Source: JAWVFM01 sp038237625 (GTDB lineage Bacteria > Actinomycetota > Thermoleophilia > Solirubrobacterales > 70-9). From it: a DNA stretch of 64,000 bases. Positions 32,424-40,186 of the stretch are shown in pieces; the first letter of the stretch is position 1; every line of letters begins with the position of its first letter. Position numbers and translations under genes: made by a program. Location: assembly GCA_038237625.1 (NCBI GenBank), contig JBBRYM010000007.1:62001-126000 (forward strand), given 5' to 3'. Under the pieces are notes generated by a model. The model ran no database searches, was not told the origin of the DNA, and saw only the letters and a list, made by a program, of their open reading frames with translations.

Positions 32424-34399
32424 GGTGCCGAACCGCCCTTCGAGATCGCGCGAATCGCCGCGGAGATCTGGCCGGAGAGCGCAGGCCGCAGCTCGCGCGC
32501 GGCGTTCAGCGACCCGATCGCGGCGCTCGTGTGGCCCGCCTGGGTCTGAAACTGGGCGAGGTCCAGCCGAAGCTGGTAGTTCTCGGGCTCGCGATCGACC
32601 GCGAGCCGCGCGGCGGCCGCGGCGGCGTCCGGATGACCCGACTTCAACGCCACGATCGCCTCCTGCAGGCGCGGCAGCGCGGCCCAGGGCTCTGCGGTGG
32701 AAGCGGCTCGCGCGAGATTCGCGGCGTTGCGCAAATCGCCGCCCTCGACGTGCTGCTGACTGGAACGGACCAGGCTCGTCGAGACGATTCCGGGGACCTG
32801 GATCGCGGCGGCTACCACAGCGACGCAGGCGAGACCCCATGAGCCCCGACGACCGCGGACCGGACTGGAGCGGTCCCGCTGAAGGGAAGCTCCGGCGACG
32901 CAGACGGCGCCGATGCCGAGCGCTGTGATGGCGGGTATCTGGTACGTCCAGTCGACCGCGGCGCTGACGGCGAAGACCAAGGCCGCCGCGCACATCGCCG
33001 TGACCGCCCCGGCGCTCGAGGCGGAACGGGCTCTGCGGCGGGCCTGAACGCAGAGGGCCGCCAGCCCCCCGCCCAGGGCGAGGATCGCGATTCCCCCCGG
33101 CAGGCCCAGCTCCGCCACCGAAGTGATCACCACCGAATGGGCGTCGCGAATCGGATCCTCCTTGGTGGTCGTTCGATCCCAGTAGAACTCGTAGCCGCCG
33201 GCTCCGAGCCCCTGGATGGGGTGAGCGGCGAACGCACGCAGCCCGGTGGACCACAGATCGAGCCTCGGCCCCCTCGCCGACGTCAGGCGCGAAGCCGAGG
33301 TGCCGGCTCCCGGCGCCGGCGACGCGTGAGCGCCGCCCGCAGGCGGCGGCGATGACCCGCCGGACGAACCCGCCAGGGCCACGAGGAACGCGCCGATAAG
33401 GATCAGATTGAGGGCGACGCCGACGCGGCGCGCGCGATATCTCGGCGCCGGAGCGATCGGGTCGATCGACCTGCGCACCGGCGCGAGGAAGGCGGCCTGT
33501 GCGCAACCGGCGGCGGCGATCGCGAGCGCGGCGAGGACGATCGCTGCGCCCTGGCCGTCCGCACCCGACGCGATCCCCGGCTGGCTGCGAATGGTGAGCA
33601 CGACCACCGCGATGCCAAGCGCCGCGGCGATGGTGTTCTCGCGAGCAGCGCGGCGGTCGGCGCTGAGGACGCAGACCGCGGCGACGCCAATCGCAGCGCC
33701 AATCACAGCGGTTCGCGAGTACGTGAGGTAGACGACGGCGCCGGCGAGCGGCGCCAGGCCCAGCGCCGCTGACCGTGCTGTCCTGGTCAGCGCATGGACG
33801 CTCCAACTCAGCATCATCGCGAGGGTCATCGCTCCGAGCTCCCCGACGGCGTTCCAGTAGCCGAGCGGATACGCGAGCCGTTTGGTCCCGAAAGCGTCGA
33901 CGAATGCCGCGCTCGGGTGAAGTGACCCCGGATCCAGCCGGCTCGCCATCGCCACGCCGCAGCCGACCGCCGCGGCGCCGGCGAGCCCAGGCGCGGCGAC
34001 CTTCCAGGTGCGCCTGTCAAGGGTCGCGAAGACGAGCACCGCAAACCCGAGGTAACCCACGAGCTTGGCCAGCTCCTCCGTCGCCCTGGCGTCCGACGCG
34101 GTCCAGCCCACGCTCACCGCCGTCCACAGCGCGAGGACGCTCGCCGCGATCAAGGGCAGGCGAATGGCCCGCGGCGCCTCGGCGCGGGGCAAGATGCCGA
34201 AAAGGAAGCCGAGTGCGAGGAGCGACCAGCAAACCAGGGAGGCCTCCTGGCCGACGACGACGTCATACGCGCCTCCGCGGAGAGCCAGGTAGAGAATGAT
34301 TCCGGCAGCGCCCAGGAACGTCGCGGCTCTGATCGGAAGATCCGCAAGGGTCGGCACCCGCAAGCCGGCCTCGCCGCGCCGGCTCCTGGCCTCGCTCAC
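32420..34399 (-). CDS. O-antigen ligase/polymerase-like membrane protein with a C-terminal TPR-like tail
   Basis: 659 residues from the GTG at 34399. About 12 hydrophobic helices span 20-560. A long extracytoplasmic loop near 365-440 contains RLDLWSTGLRAFAAHPIQGLGAGGYE, the G-x-G-x-x-x-F/Y signature of the Wzy_C/WaaL family. After the last helices a soluble alpha-helical stretch (about 575-655) reads as two to three tetratricopeptide-like repeats (DLRNAANLARAAS..., HPDAAAAAARLAV...). The family polymerises or ligates lipid-linked glycans outside the membrane. It is coupled to a GT4 gene by a four-base overlap. Confidence 0.9.
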   Translation of the reverse strand: MSEARSRRGEAGLRVPTLADLPIRAATFLGAAGIILYLALRGGAYDVVVGQEASLVCWSLLALGFLFGILPRAEAPRAIRLPLIAASVLALWTAVSVGWTASDARATEELAKLVGYLGFAVLVFATLDRRTWKVAAPGLAGAAAVGCGVAMASRLDPGSLHPSAAFVDAFGTKRLAYPLGYWNAVGELGAMTLAMMLSWSVHALTRTARSAALGLAPLAGAVVYLTYSRTAVIGAAIGVAAVCVLSADRRAARENTIAAALGIAVVVLTIRSQPGIASGADGQGAAIVLAALAIAAAGCAQAAFLAPVRRSIDPIAPAPRYRARRVGVALNLILIGAFLVALAGSSGGSSPPPAGGAHASPAPGAGTSASRLTSARGPRLDLWSTGLRAFAAHPIQGLGAGGYEFYWDRTTTKEDPIRDAHSVVITSVAELGLPGGIAILALGGGLAALCVQARRRARSASSAGAVTAMCAAALVFAVSAAVDWTYQIPAITALGIGAVCVAGASLQRDRSSPVRGRRGSWGLACVAVVAAAIQVPGIVSTSLVRSSQQHVEGGDLRNAANLARAASTAEPWAALPRLQEAIVALKSGHPDAAAAAARLAVDREPENYQLRLDLAQFQTQAGHTSAAIGSLNAARELRPALSGQISAAIRAISKGGSAP

Positions 34400-34437
34400 G
34401 ACGGTGCTCGCGCGGCCGCTATCGTGGCGGAGCCTGG

Positions 34438-34824
34438 ATGACCGCCCCGTCGATCGGACGCACAAGCCTGCTCGTCGCCGCAGCCCTGCTCGGCTCCAAC
34501 CTCCATCCGGCGCCGGCGCCGGCGCAATCGGCGGGGCTCGACCAGTACCGATTCCCGGCGGGCGCGCCTGAAAACGCCGCGCCTGCGGTCAACGGCGGCA
34601 ATCCGGCACAGACGCGGATCCGAGCCGAGGATCCCGGCCCTGGCTCGGGTTCCGGCGTGACCACGCGAATCCTCGGCTACCCGCTCACGACACCGGTGAT
34701 CGTGGTCGCCGCGCTGCTCGGAGGCGGCGTCGCCCTGCGCCTGGTGAGCCGGCGCCGACGCCCCCCGCGCAGGCGTCGGCGCCCCCCGCGCGCCTCTCGC
34801 CCGGAATCCCCCGCCCACTTGTAG
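34438..34824 (+). CDS. Small tail-anchored surface protein of unknown function
   Basis: 128 residues, no family recognised. A signal sequence (residues 8-30) is followed by a polar Pro/Gly/Asn-rich stretch, one membrane helix near 85-103 (PVIVVAALLGGGVALRLV) and a very basic Arg/Pro tail made partly by a 12-base direct repeat at 34759-34770 and 34780-34791. Orientation is probably outside with the basic tail in the cytoplasm, as in sortase-type proteins, but no LPxTG is present. GGAG five bases before the ATG supports the start; TATCGT at 34423-34428 may be its -10 box. Confidence 0.6.
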   Translation: MTAPSIGRTSLLVAAALLGSNLHPAPAPAQSAGLDQYRFPAGAPENAAPAVNGGNPAQTRIRAEDPGPGSGSGVTTRILGYPLTTPVIVVAALLGGGVALRLVSRRRRPPRRRRRPPRASRPESPAHL

Positions 34825-34861
34825 TGCCCCGTCAACTAGTGAACGCCCCCGCGGCACTTCC

Positions 34862-36505
34862 TCACATCCGCTCGGGGGCGCCGACGCCCAGAAGCCCCAG
34901 GGTCGTGGCGATCACCGTCTTCGCCGCCAGGCAGAGCCCGAGCCGAGCCATCTCCGTTGCAGGTTCGGCGCCGACGACGCGGCAGTCACGGTAGAAGGCG
35001 TGAAAGTCGGAGGCCATCGCCGTTGAGAACGCGACCAGCCGATGCGGAGCTCGCCGCCCGGCCGCTTCGGCGACCTCCCACGGCAGCGCCAGGATTCGCG
35101 CTGCCAGCGCCCGTTCCGCCGCCTCGGCGGCGGCTTCGAGAACCTCGCGCCGGCTCGTTCCGGCCGTCACCCCGGACTGGTCGAGCCCGCGCTCCGCTGC
35201 GGCCTTGTGGAGGATGCCGGCGATGCGTGCGTGGGCGTATTGCACGTAGTACACGGGGTTGTCCTGGGAGTGGCTGCGGGCGAGGGCCAGGTCGAGGTCG
35301 ACCGCGGTGTCGTGGCTGCGCTGGAGCATCAGGAAACGCGCGGCGTCGACGCCGATGTCGTCGACCAGCGCGTCGAGCGCGACGAACTCGCCGCTTCGCT
35401 TCGACATCTGTGCCTTCTCGCCGCCCTCGACGAGGTGGACGAACTGCAGGAGCATCGTCTCGAGGCTTTCCTCTCCGAAGCCGAGCGCGACCAGTGCCGC
35501 CCGCATCCGCGGGACGTAGCCGTGGTGGTCCGAGCCGAGGACGTCGATCAGATGCTCGGCTCCGCGCTCGAGCTTGTCGCGGTGGTAGGCGATGTCTGGC
35601 AGGAAGTAGGTCTCCTGGCCGTCCGAGCGGATGAGGACTCGGTCCTTCTCGTCGCCGAGATCGCTCGTGCGCAGCCAGATCGCCCCCTCGCTCTCGTAGA
35701 CGCGCCCGGCGCCGCGCAGCCGCTTGAGCGTCTCCTCGACCTTCCCCGACGCCCGGATCTCGCTCTCGGAGGCGAAGGAGTCGAACTTCACGCGGAAGCG
35801 GCCGAGGGTCGTTTCCGCGGAGGCGCGCATCGCCGCCACGGCGTGCCGCCCGAGCTCGGAGAGATCCTCCGCACCGACGCCGTTGGCCGCGAGCCGGTCG
35901 GCGAGCTCGGCGACGTACTCGCCGGCGTAACCGTCCTTGGGCGGCTCCTCACCCAGCATCCGCGCCGCGATCGACGCCGCGAAGCGCTCGATCTGCCCGC
36001 CCGCGTCGTTGACGTAGAACTCGCGCTCGACCTTCGCGCCGGCGCGCTCGAGGATCCGCACGAGGGAATCCCCGACAGCGGCCTGGCGCCCGTGGCCGAC
36101 GTGCAGCGGGCCGGTCGGGTTGGCCGAGACGAACTCGACGAGGATCCGCCGGCCGGACTCAGACAGCGAAGACCCGTAGGCCTCGCCCGCGGCGATCACG
36201 CTCGCCACGGCCTCGCGGTACCAGCGACTCGACATGGTCAGGTTGAGGAATCCCGGGCCGGCCACCTCGATCCGCTCCGCGCCCGGAACCCGGTCCGCGA
36301 TGTCCTCGCGAAGCTCCTCCGCGACCTCCCGCGGGGACCGGCTCAGCACCGGGGCGAGGAGCATCGCGGCGTTCGTGGAGTAGTCGCCATGACCCGCCTG
36401 GCGCGGCCTCTCCAGGCTCGGCACGGCGCCCTCGACGCCGCCGCGCATCGCGTCGGCGGCTGCACACAACGCGCCATGGAGCTCTGCCAAAGGGTCGGTG
36501 GGCAC
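34862..36505 (-). CDS. argS: Arginyl-tRNA synthetase
   Basis: 547-residue class I synthetase charging tRNA-Arg. The N-terminal Add-1 tRNA-binding domain ends near 100. VEFVSANPTGPLHVGHGRQA near 120-140 holds the HIGH-type signature (HVGH). YFLPDIAYHRDKLERG and VLGSDHHGYVPRM near 285-315 are ArgRS-specific, and AQMSKRSGEFV near 360 replaces KMSKS. The DALR anticodon-binding domain closes the protein (MASDFHAFYRDCRV). The GTG start is preceded at 6 bases by TATATT with no Shine-Dalgarno, so it is probably leaderless. Confidence 0.97.
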   Translation of the reverse strand: MPTDPLAELHGALCAAADAMRGGVEGAVPSLERPRQAGHGDYSTNAAMLLAPVLSRSPREVAEELREDIADRVPGAERIEVAGPGFLNLTMSSRWYREAVASVIAAGEAYGSSLSESGRRILVEFVSANPTGPLHVGHGRQAAVGDSLVRILERAGAKVEREFYVNDAGGQIERFAASIAARMLGEEPPKDGYAGEYVAELADRLAANGVGAEDLSELGRHAVAAMRASAETTLGRFRVKFDSFASESEIRASGKVEETLKRLRGAGRVYESEGAIWLRTSDLGDEKDRVLIRSDGQETYFLPDIAYHRDKLERGAEHLIDVLGSDHHGYVPRMRAALVALGFGEESLETMLLQFVHLVEGGEKAQMSKRSGEFVALDALVDDIGVDAARFLMLQRSHDTAVDLDLALARSHSQDNPVYYVQYAHARIAGILHKAAAERGLDQSGVTAGTSRREVLEAAAEAAERALAARILALPWEVAEAAGRRAPHRLVAFSTAMASDFHAFYRDCRVVGAEPATEMARLGLCLAAKTVIATTLGLLGVGAPERM

Positions 36506-36511
36506 GCCCCG

Positions 36512-36521
36512 AATATAGATT
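36512..36521. promoter_or_regulatory. Overlapping divergent -10 boxes of argS and the epimerase gene
   Basis: On the minus strand TATATT (36512-36517) ends 6 bases before the argS GTG at 36505. On the plus strand TAGATT (36516-36521) ends 11 bases before the GTG at 36533. The whole divergent gap is 27 bases, so both promoters must reach into the opposite gene. Confidence 0.5.
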
Positions 36522-36532
36522 CAGCGCTCCCC

Positions 36533-37474
36533 GTGAGAGTTCTCGTTACCGGCGGCGCCGGATTCATCGGCTCCAACCTCGTCGACGCGCTGGTCGATCG
36601 TGGCGACCGGGTGGTCGTTGTCGACGACCTCTCCACCGGCCGTCTGTCGAACCTCGATGCCGCCCTCGCCGCGGGAGCAGAGCTCGTGGAGGCCGACGTC
36701 GCCTCCCGCGCCGAGGTGGATGCCGCAGTCGCCGCGGCGAGGCCCGACACGATCATTCACCTCGCTGCGCAGATCGACGTCCGCAAGTCCGTCGCCGACC
36801 CCGCCTTCGACCTCGCGGTGAACGTCGCCGGGACGATCAACCTCCTCGAGGCGGCGCACGAGGCGGGAGTCGCGCGGTTCGCCTTCGCCTCGACCGGCGG
36901 CGCGATCTACGGCGAGGGAGCCGGGCGCGAGCTACCCCTCAGCGAGTCGGCAGAATGCCGCCCCGACGCTCCCTACGGGCAATCGAAGCTCGCCGCCGAG
37001 GGCTATCTCGGCCTGTGGTCGCGCCTGCACGGCCTCAAGACCATCGCGCTTCGCTTAGGCAACGTGTACGGCCCTCGCCAGGACCCGCTCGGCGAGGCGG
37101 GCGTGGTCGCGATCTTCTGCGGGGCCCTGCTCGCCGGAAAGGCTCCGAGGGTCTACGGGGACGGCCTGCAGACTCGCGACTACATCTACGTCGCCGATGT
37201 CGTCGAGGCCTTCTTGGCGGCGGCGGATTCGAACACCGTCGGAGCCTTCAACGCCGGCGCCGGCATCGAGACCAACGTCCTCGAGCTCGGCGCCGAGATC
37301 GCCCGCCTATCCGGCGTCGCGTTCGCGCCCGAGATGTCGCCCGAACGCCCGGGCGAGGTGCGCCGGATCGCGATCGACAGCGCCCTTGCCGAGCGCGAGC
37401 TCGGCTGGCGTGCGGCGACGTCGCTCGAGACAGGGCTGGCCAAGACCCTCGAGTGGGCGCGGGCGAGCGCCTGA
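36533..37474 (+). CDS. NAD-dependent sugar-nucleotide epimerase, GalE-like (extended SDR)
   Basis: 313 residues from the GTG at 36533. MRVLVTGGAGFIGSNLVDALV is the Rossmann GxxGxxG site. VVDDLSTGRLSNL near 30, HLAAQIDVRKSV near 78, STGGAIYGEGAGRELPLSES near 122, PYGQSKLAAEGYL near 147 (YxxxK) and LRLGNVYGPRQDPLGEAGVV near 170 are all typical of UDP-glucose 4-epimerase-like enzymes. Sequence-level features fit GalE or UDP-GlcNAc 4-epimerase. It would supply nucleotide sugars to the surrounding glycosyltransferases. The frame stays open far upstream, antisense to argS, without biological support. Confidence 0.92.
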   Translation: MRVLVTGGAGFIGSNLVDALVDRGDRVVVVDDLSTGRLSNLDAALAAGAELVEADVASRAEVDAAVAAARPDTIIHLAAQIDVRKSVADPAFDLAVNVAGTINLLEAAHEAGVARFAFASTGGAIYGEGAGRELPLSESAECRPDAPYGQSKLAAEGYLGLWSRLHGLKTIALRLGNVYGPRQDPLGEAGVVAIFCGALLAGKAPRVYGDGLQTRDYIYVADVVEAFLAAADSNTVGAFNAGAGIETNVLELGAEIARLSGVAFAPEMSPERPGEVRRIAIDSALAERELGWRAATSLETGLAKTLEWARASA

Positions 37475-37489
37475 GCCTCAGAGACCGTC

Positions 37490-38740
37490 TCAGCCCGAGC
37501 CGGACCGCTCGAGCGCAAGCGCCGCGCCGATCCGCTCGACCGCGGTGGGGTGGGTTCCCAGCAGCCAGTGGATGAGCGCCGGAGGGTCCGGATCGCCGAG
37601 GTTGGAGGTCGTCAGCCGCTTCTGCAGGGAGATGAAGGCGCGAGGATCGTGGGTGAGCTGGAGGGCGAAGGAATCGGCGCCGGCCTCGACATCGCGCGAG
37701 AGCTGGTTGCCGACGATGCCGATCAGAAGCGAGGCGAGCGCGACCGCGAGGGCGTAGGCGGGAACGGCGCGGGGCGTCGCGGGGTCGAACGCGCCACGCT
37801 GGATGAGGGTTCGAGCGACCGCATCGACGAAGAGGACCCCCAGCGGGGCGACCAGGGCGAGGAACGCCAGCCCGCGCAGAATGTCGTCGTGCTTGACGTG
37901 GCCGAGCTCGTGAGCCACAACCGAGGAGAGCTCCTTGCGGCCGGCGCCGTGAATCAGATTGTCGTAGAGCACCACGCGCTTGGTCTGGCCGATGCCGTCC
38001 ACGTAGGCGTTGAGCGACGTGACCCGCCTGCTCGCATCGACGCGTAGCACGCTGCCGATATCCACCCCCGCCCTCCTGCCGAGCTCGAGGACTTCCTTCC
38101 GCGCCGCGCTGTGGGCCGGCAGCGGCTCGAAGCGATTGAAGATCGGCGCGATGACCACCGGCGCCAGCCACGTCATCACGACTCCGATGACCCCGACCGC
38201 CACCGTGCCTCCGATCCACCATCGCGAGCGGAATCGGCGAACCAGCGCGATCACGAGCGCACCGCCCGCGGCGCCGAGCAGCGCGCCGATGGCGCCGGAT
38301 TTGGCGAGGTCGGCGAACCACGACCCGATGTCCTGGGTCGAGAGCCCGAAGTCGACGGCGCGGTCGTGGGCGACGAGCCCGAGCGGGATACCGGCGATCG
38401 TGAGGACCAGCGAGAGCCCCGCCCCCGCCGCTGCCGCGCCGGCCAGCGGCCGCCTCCCCAGCCCGTCCAGCGCGCGTCCGGCGATGCGCGGCCTGCCGCT
38501 CGCGAGGGCGCCGAGCACGGCGAATTCGACCGCCAGGCTGCCCGCGAAGATCCACAGTGAGCCGCCGGAGTACTCGCGGCCGCGCGAGATCTGCGCCGCG
38601 GTGAAGTAGTGATGCTCGGCGACCGGCGCAGGGGCGGGACCCGTTCGCGGGTGCAGTACCCAAACGGCAGCTTCGGCTGCTGCGAGCATCGCGACGGTCA
38701 TCAGGCCGAGGCGGCGCAGCGATCGGCTGGGAGGGTGCAT
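37490..38740 (-). CDS. M48-family zinc metalloprotease (Ste24/CAAX-protease-like)
   Basis: 416 residues. An N-terminal helix (LGLMTVAMLAAAEAAVWVL) and about four further helices surround an M48 domain. SSVVAHELGHVKHDDI near 260 gives the HExxH zinc site, and the third ligand Glu lies in SRDVEAGADSFAL near 347. An N-terminal peptidase-M48-N-like region (GLSTQDIGSWFAD) points to the Ste24 subgroup of membrane-embedded proteases in quality control. The ATG at 38740 is preferred because TATCGT ends 6 bases before it; the ATG at 38746 is the alternative. Confidence 0.92.
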   Translation of the reverse strand: MHPPSRSLRRLGLMTVAMLAAAEAAVWVLHPRTGPAPAPVAEHHYFTAAQISRGREYSGGSLWIFAGSLAVEFAVLGALASGRPRIAGRALDGLGRRPLAGAAAAGAGLSLVLTIAGIPLGLVAHDRAVDFGLSTQDIGSWFADLAKSGAIGALLGAAGGALVIALVRRFRSRWWIGGTVAVGVIGVVMTWLAPVVIAPIFNRFEPLPAHSAARKEVLELGRRAGVDIGSVLRVDASRRVTSLNAYVDGIGQTKRVVLYDNLIHGAGRKELSSVVAHELGHVKHDDILRGLAFLALVAPLGVLFVDAVARTLIQRGAFDPATPRAVPAYALAVALASLLIGIVGNQLSRDVEAGADSFALQLTHDPRAFISLQKRLTTSNLGDPDPPALIHWLLGTHPTAVERIGAALALERSGSG

Positions 38741-38746
38741 CGCCAT

Positions 38747-38752
38747 ACGATA
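38747..38752 (-). promoter_or_regulatory. Probable -10 box (TATCGT) of the M48 protease gene
   Basis: TATCGT on the minus strand ends 6 bases before the ATG at 38740 and overlaps a TACGAT on the plus strand, repeating the symmetric arrangement seen at 6237. The plus-strand metallophosphoesterase starts 29 bases further on. Confidence 0.4.
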
Positions 38753-38780
38753 GGCGGGGGGCTCGCGGGCTCCAGCGTCC

Positions 38781-39533
38781 ATGCTCCTAGGGATCATCAG
38801 CGACATCCACGGCAACCTGCCTGCGCTCGAGGCGGTCCTCGCCGACGTGGCGGAGCATTCTCCCGACGAGATCTGGTGCCTCGGCGACGTCGTCGGCTAC
38901 GGCGCCAGTCCCGACGAATGCACCGCTCTCGTCGCCGACCGCTGCGCTCGCTCCATCGCGGGCAACCACGACCTCGCGGTCCTCGGCTCGCTCGACATGG
39001 ATGCCTTCTCGCCCACCGCAGCGCGCGCCGTCCGCTGGACCCGCGAGAACATCGGCAAGGAGTCGCTGGCATACCTGGAAGGGCTTGCGCCGGTCGACGA
39101 GAGCGCCGGAGTCGCTCTCTACCACGCCTCGCCTCGCGATCCGGTCTGGGAGTACGTGCTGTGGGAGGACCAGGCGACCGAATGCATCGCGGCGCAGTCC
39201 GAGCGCATCAGCCTCGTCGGCCACTCTCACGTCGCCCTGCACTTCGTGATTCCGGGCGATCGGCCCCAAGATGGCGCGGGGCTGCCTGCGGAGGGCTCGC
39301 GCGCCTCAGAGGGCGACACCCTGGACATACGCTCGGGCCGCTGGCTCGTCAACCCCGGGAGCGTCGGTCAGCCCCGCGACCGGGACCCTCGGGGGGCGTG
39401 GCTCGAGCTCGACACGGGGACCCTGTCGGCGACCTTCCACCGCGTCGAGTACGACGTGGATGCGGCCGCGGACGCCATCGAGGCGACGACCTTGCCCGCC
39501 CAACTCGCGAGCCGGCTCTACGTGGGTCAGTAA
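38781..39533 (+). CDS. Calcineurin-like metallophosphoesterase (YfcE/MJ0936 type)
   Basis: 250 residues. MLLGIISDIHGNLPALEAVL gives the D-x-H metal site, LGDVVGYGASPDEC near 35 GDxxxxG, SIAGNHDLAVLG near 58 GNHD, and SLVGHSHVALHF near 143 GHxH; together these bind two metal ions. Family members hydrolyse cyclic nucleotides or phosphodiesters. LVNPGSVGQPRDRDPRGAWLEL is the usual C-terminal landmark. Its TAA stop overlaps an in-frame ATG of the following secreted-protein gene (TAATG). Confidence 0.93.
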   Translation: MLLGIISDIHGNLPALEAVLADVAEHSPDEIWCLGDVVGYGASPDECTALVADRCARSIAGNHDLAVLGSLDMDAFSPTAARAVRWTRENIGKESLAYLEGLAPVDESAGVALYHASPRDPVWEYVLWEDQATECIAAQSERISLVGHSHVALHFVIPGDRPQDGAGLPAEGSRASEGDTLDIRSGRWLVNPGSVGQPRDRDPRGAWLELDTGTLSATFHRVEYDVDAAADAIEATTLPAQLASRLYVGQ

Positions 39534-39639
39534 TGCCCCGGCGCCGGTATCCGCACGCCCGCAGAGCGCTACGTGCTGTTCGCCAGAGGTTCCGTCAAAC
39601 GCGGCGGTACTTCTGGCGGGCAGCATTAAGCGCAGTCAC

Positions 39640-39645
39640 TACACT
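39640..39645 (+). promoter_or_regulatory. Probable -10 box (TACACT) of the secreted protein-kinase pair
   Basis: TACACT ends 7 bases before the ATG at 39653, with no Shine-Dalgarno. It favours 39653 as the start of the secreted protein over the coupled ATG at 39533. Confidence 0.45.
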
Positions 39646-39652
39646 CGCCGCG

Positions 39653-40186
39653 ATGCGAGCCCCGCGAACGATCGCGGCCTTGGTGGCGGTCGCGGCGGCC
39701 GTCGCTGCGACGGCCTGCGGCAGCTCGAGCGATCTGCCGAAGGACATTCCGCCGGACACGGCGAACAGCCTGCTGAGCAACCTGAACCTGGTGGCCGCCG
39801 ACTGTGAGACGGGCGACACCGCGGCGGTCCAGTCGGCCGTGGGCGACTACATGACCGCTCTCGAAGGCGTCCCGGACAGCGTCAATCCCGACGTTCGCAA
39901 GATCCTCACCGAGACGAGCGCCCGGCTCCAGTCGCTGGCCCAGGACGGCACGGGCTGCCAGAGCGGCGCGACCGGTGCCACCGGGCTCAGCGGCTCCATT
40001 CCAAGCGACACCTCGGGCACCTCCGCTTCCACCGCCGCCCCAACGACCACCGATGAAACGACCTCGACCACGGCCCCTTCGACCCAGCCCGAGCAGCCGA
40101 CGCCCCCGGCCAATCCCCCCAACCAGAATCACGGCGAAGGTCACCCGCCGATCGGCGGCGGCTCGGGCGGCATCGGGGCAGGCTGA
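39653..40186 (+). CDS. Secreted (lipo)protein with a Thr/Pro-rich C-terminal tail
   Basis: 177 residues, function not recognised. The signal peptide ends AVAATACGSSS; the cysteine could be a lipidation site, but position -3 is Ala and not the usual Leu. A small helical domain (25-105, with three cysteines overall) is followed by a Ser/Thr/Pro/Gly-rich low-complexity tail. The gene could also begin at the ATG at 39533, overlapping the upstream stop, giving a 40-residue basic extension. The stop overlaps the start of the Ser/Thr kinase gene by one base (TGATG), so the two may be functionally linked, for example as an extracellular sensor partner. Confidence 0.75.
   Translation: MRAPRTIAALVAVAAAVAATACGSSSDLPKDIPPDTANSLLSNLNLVAADCETGDTAAVQSAVGDYMTALEGVPDSVNPDVRKILTETSARLQSLAQDGTGCQSGATGATGLSGSIPSDTSGTSASTAAPTTTDETTSTTAPSTQPEQPTPPANPPNQNHGEGHPPIGGGSGGIGAG

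Noticed and set aside
31290..33806. An 838-codon open frame on the minus strand
   Set aside because: The part above 32423 runs in another frame of the polymerase-like gene, is Arg/Ser-rich and shows no fold; the GT4 begins at 32423.
35042..37474. An 810-codon open frame on the plus strand
   Set aside because: The first 1.5 kb is antisense to argS; the epimerase starts at the GTG at 36533.
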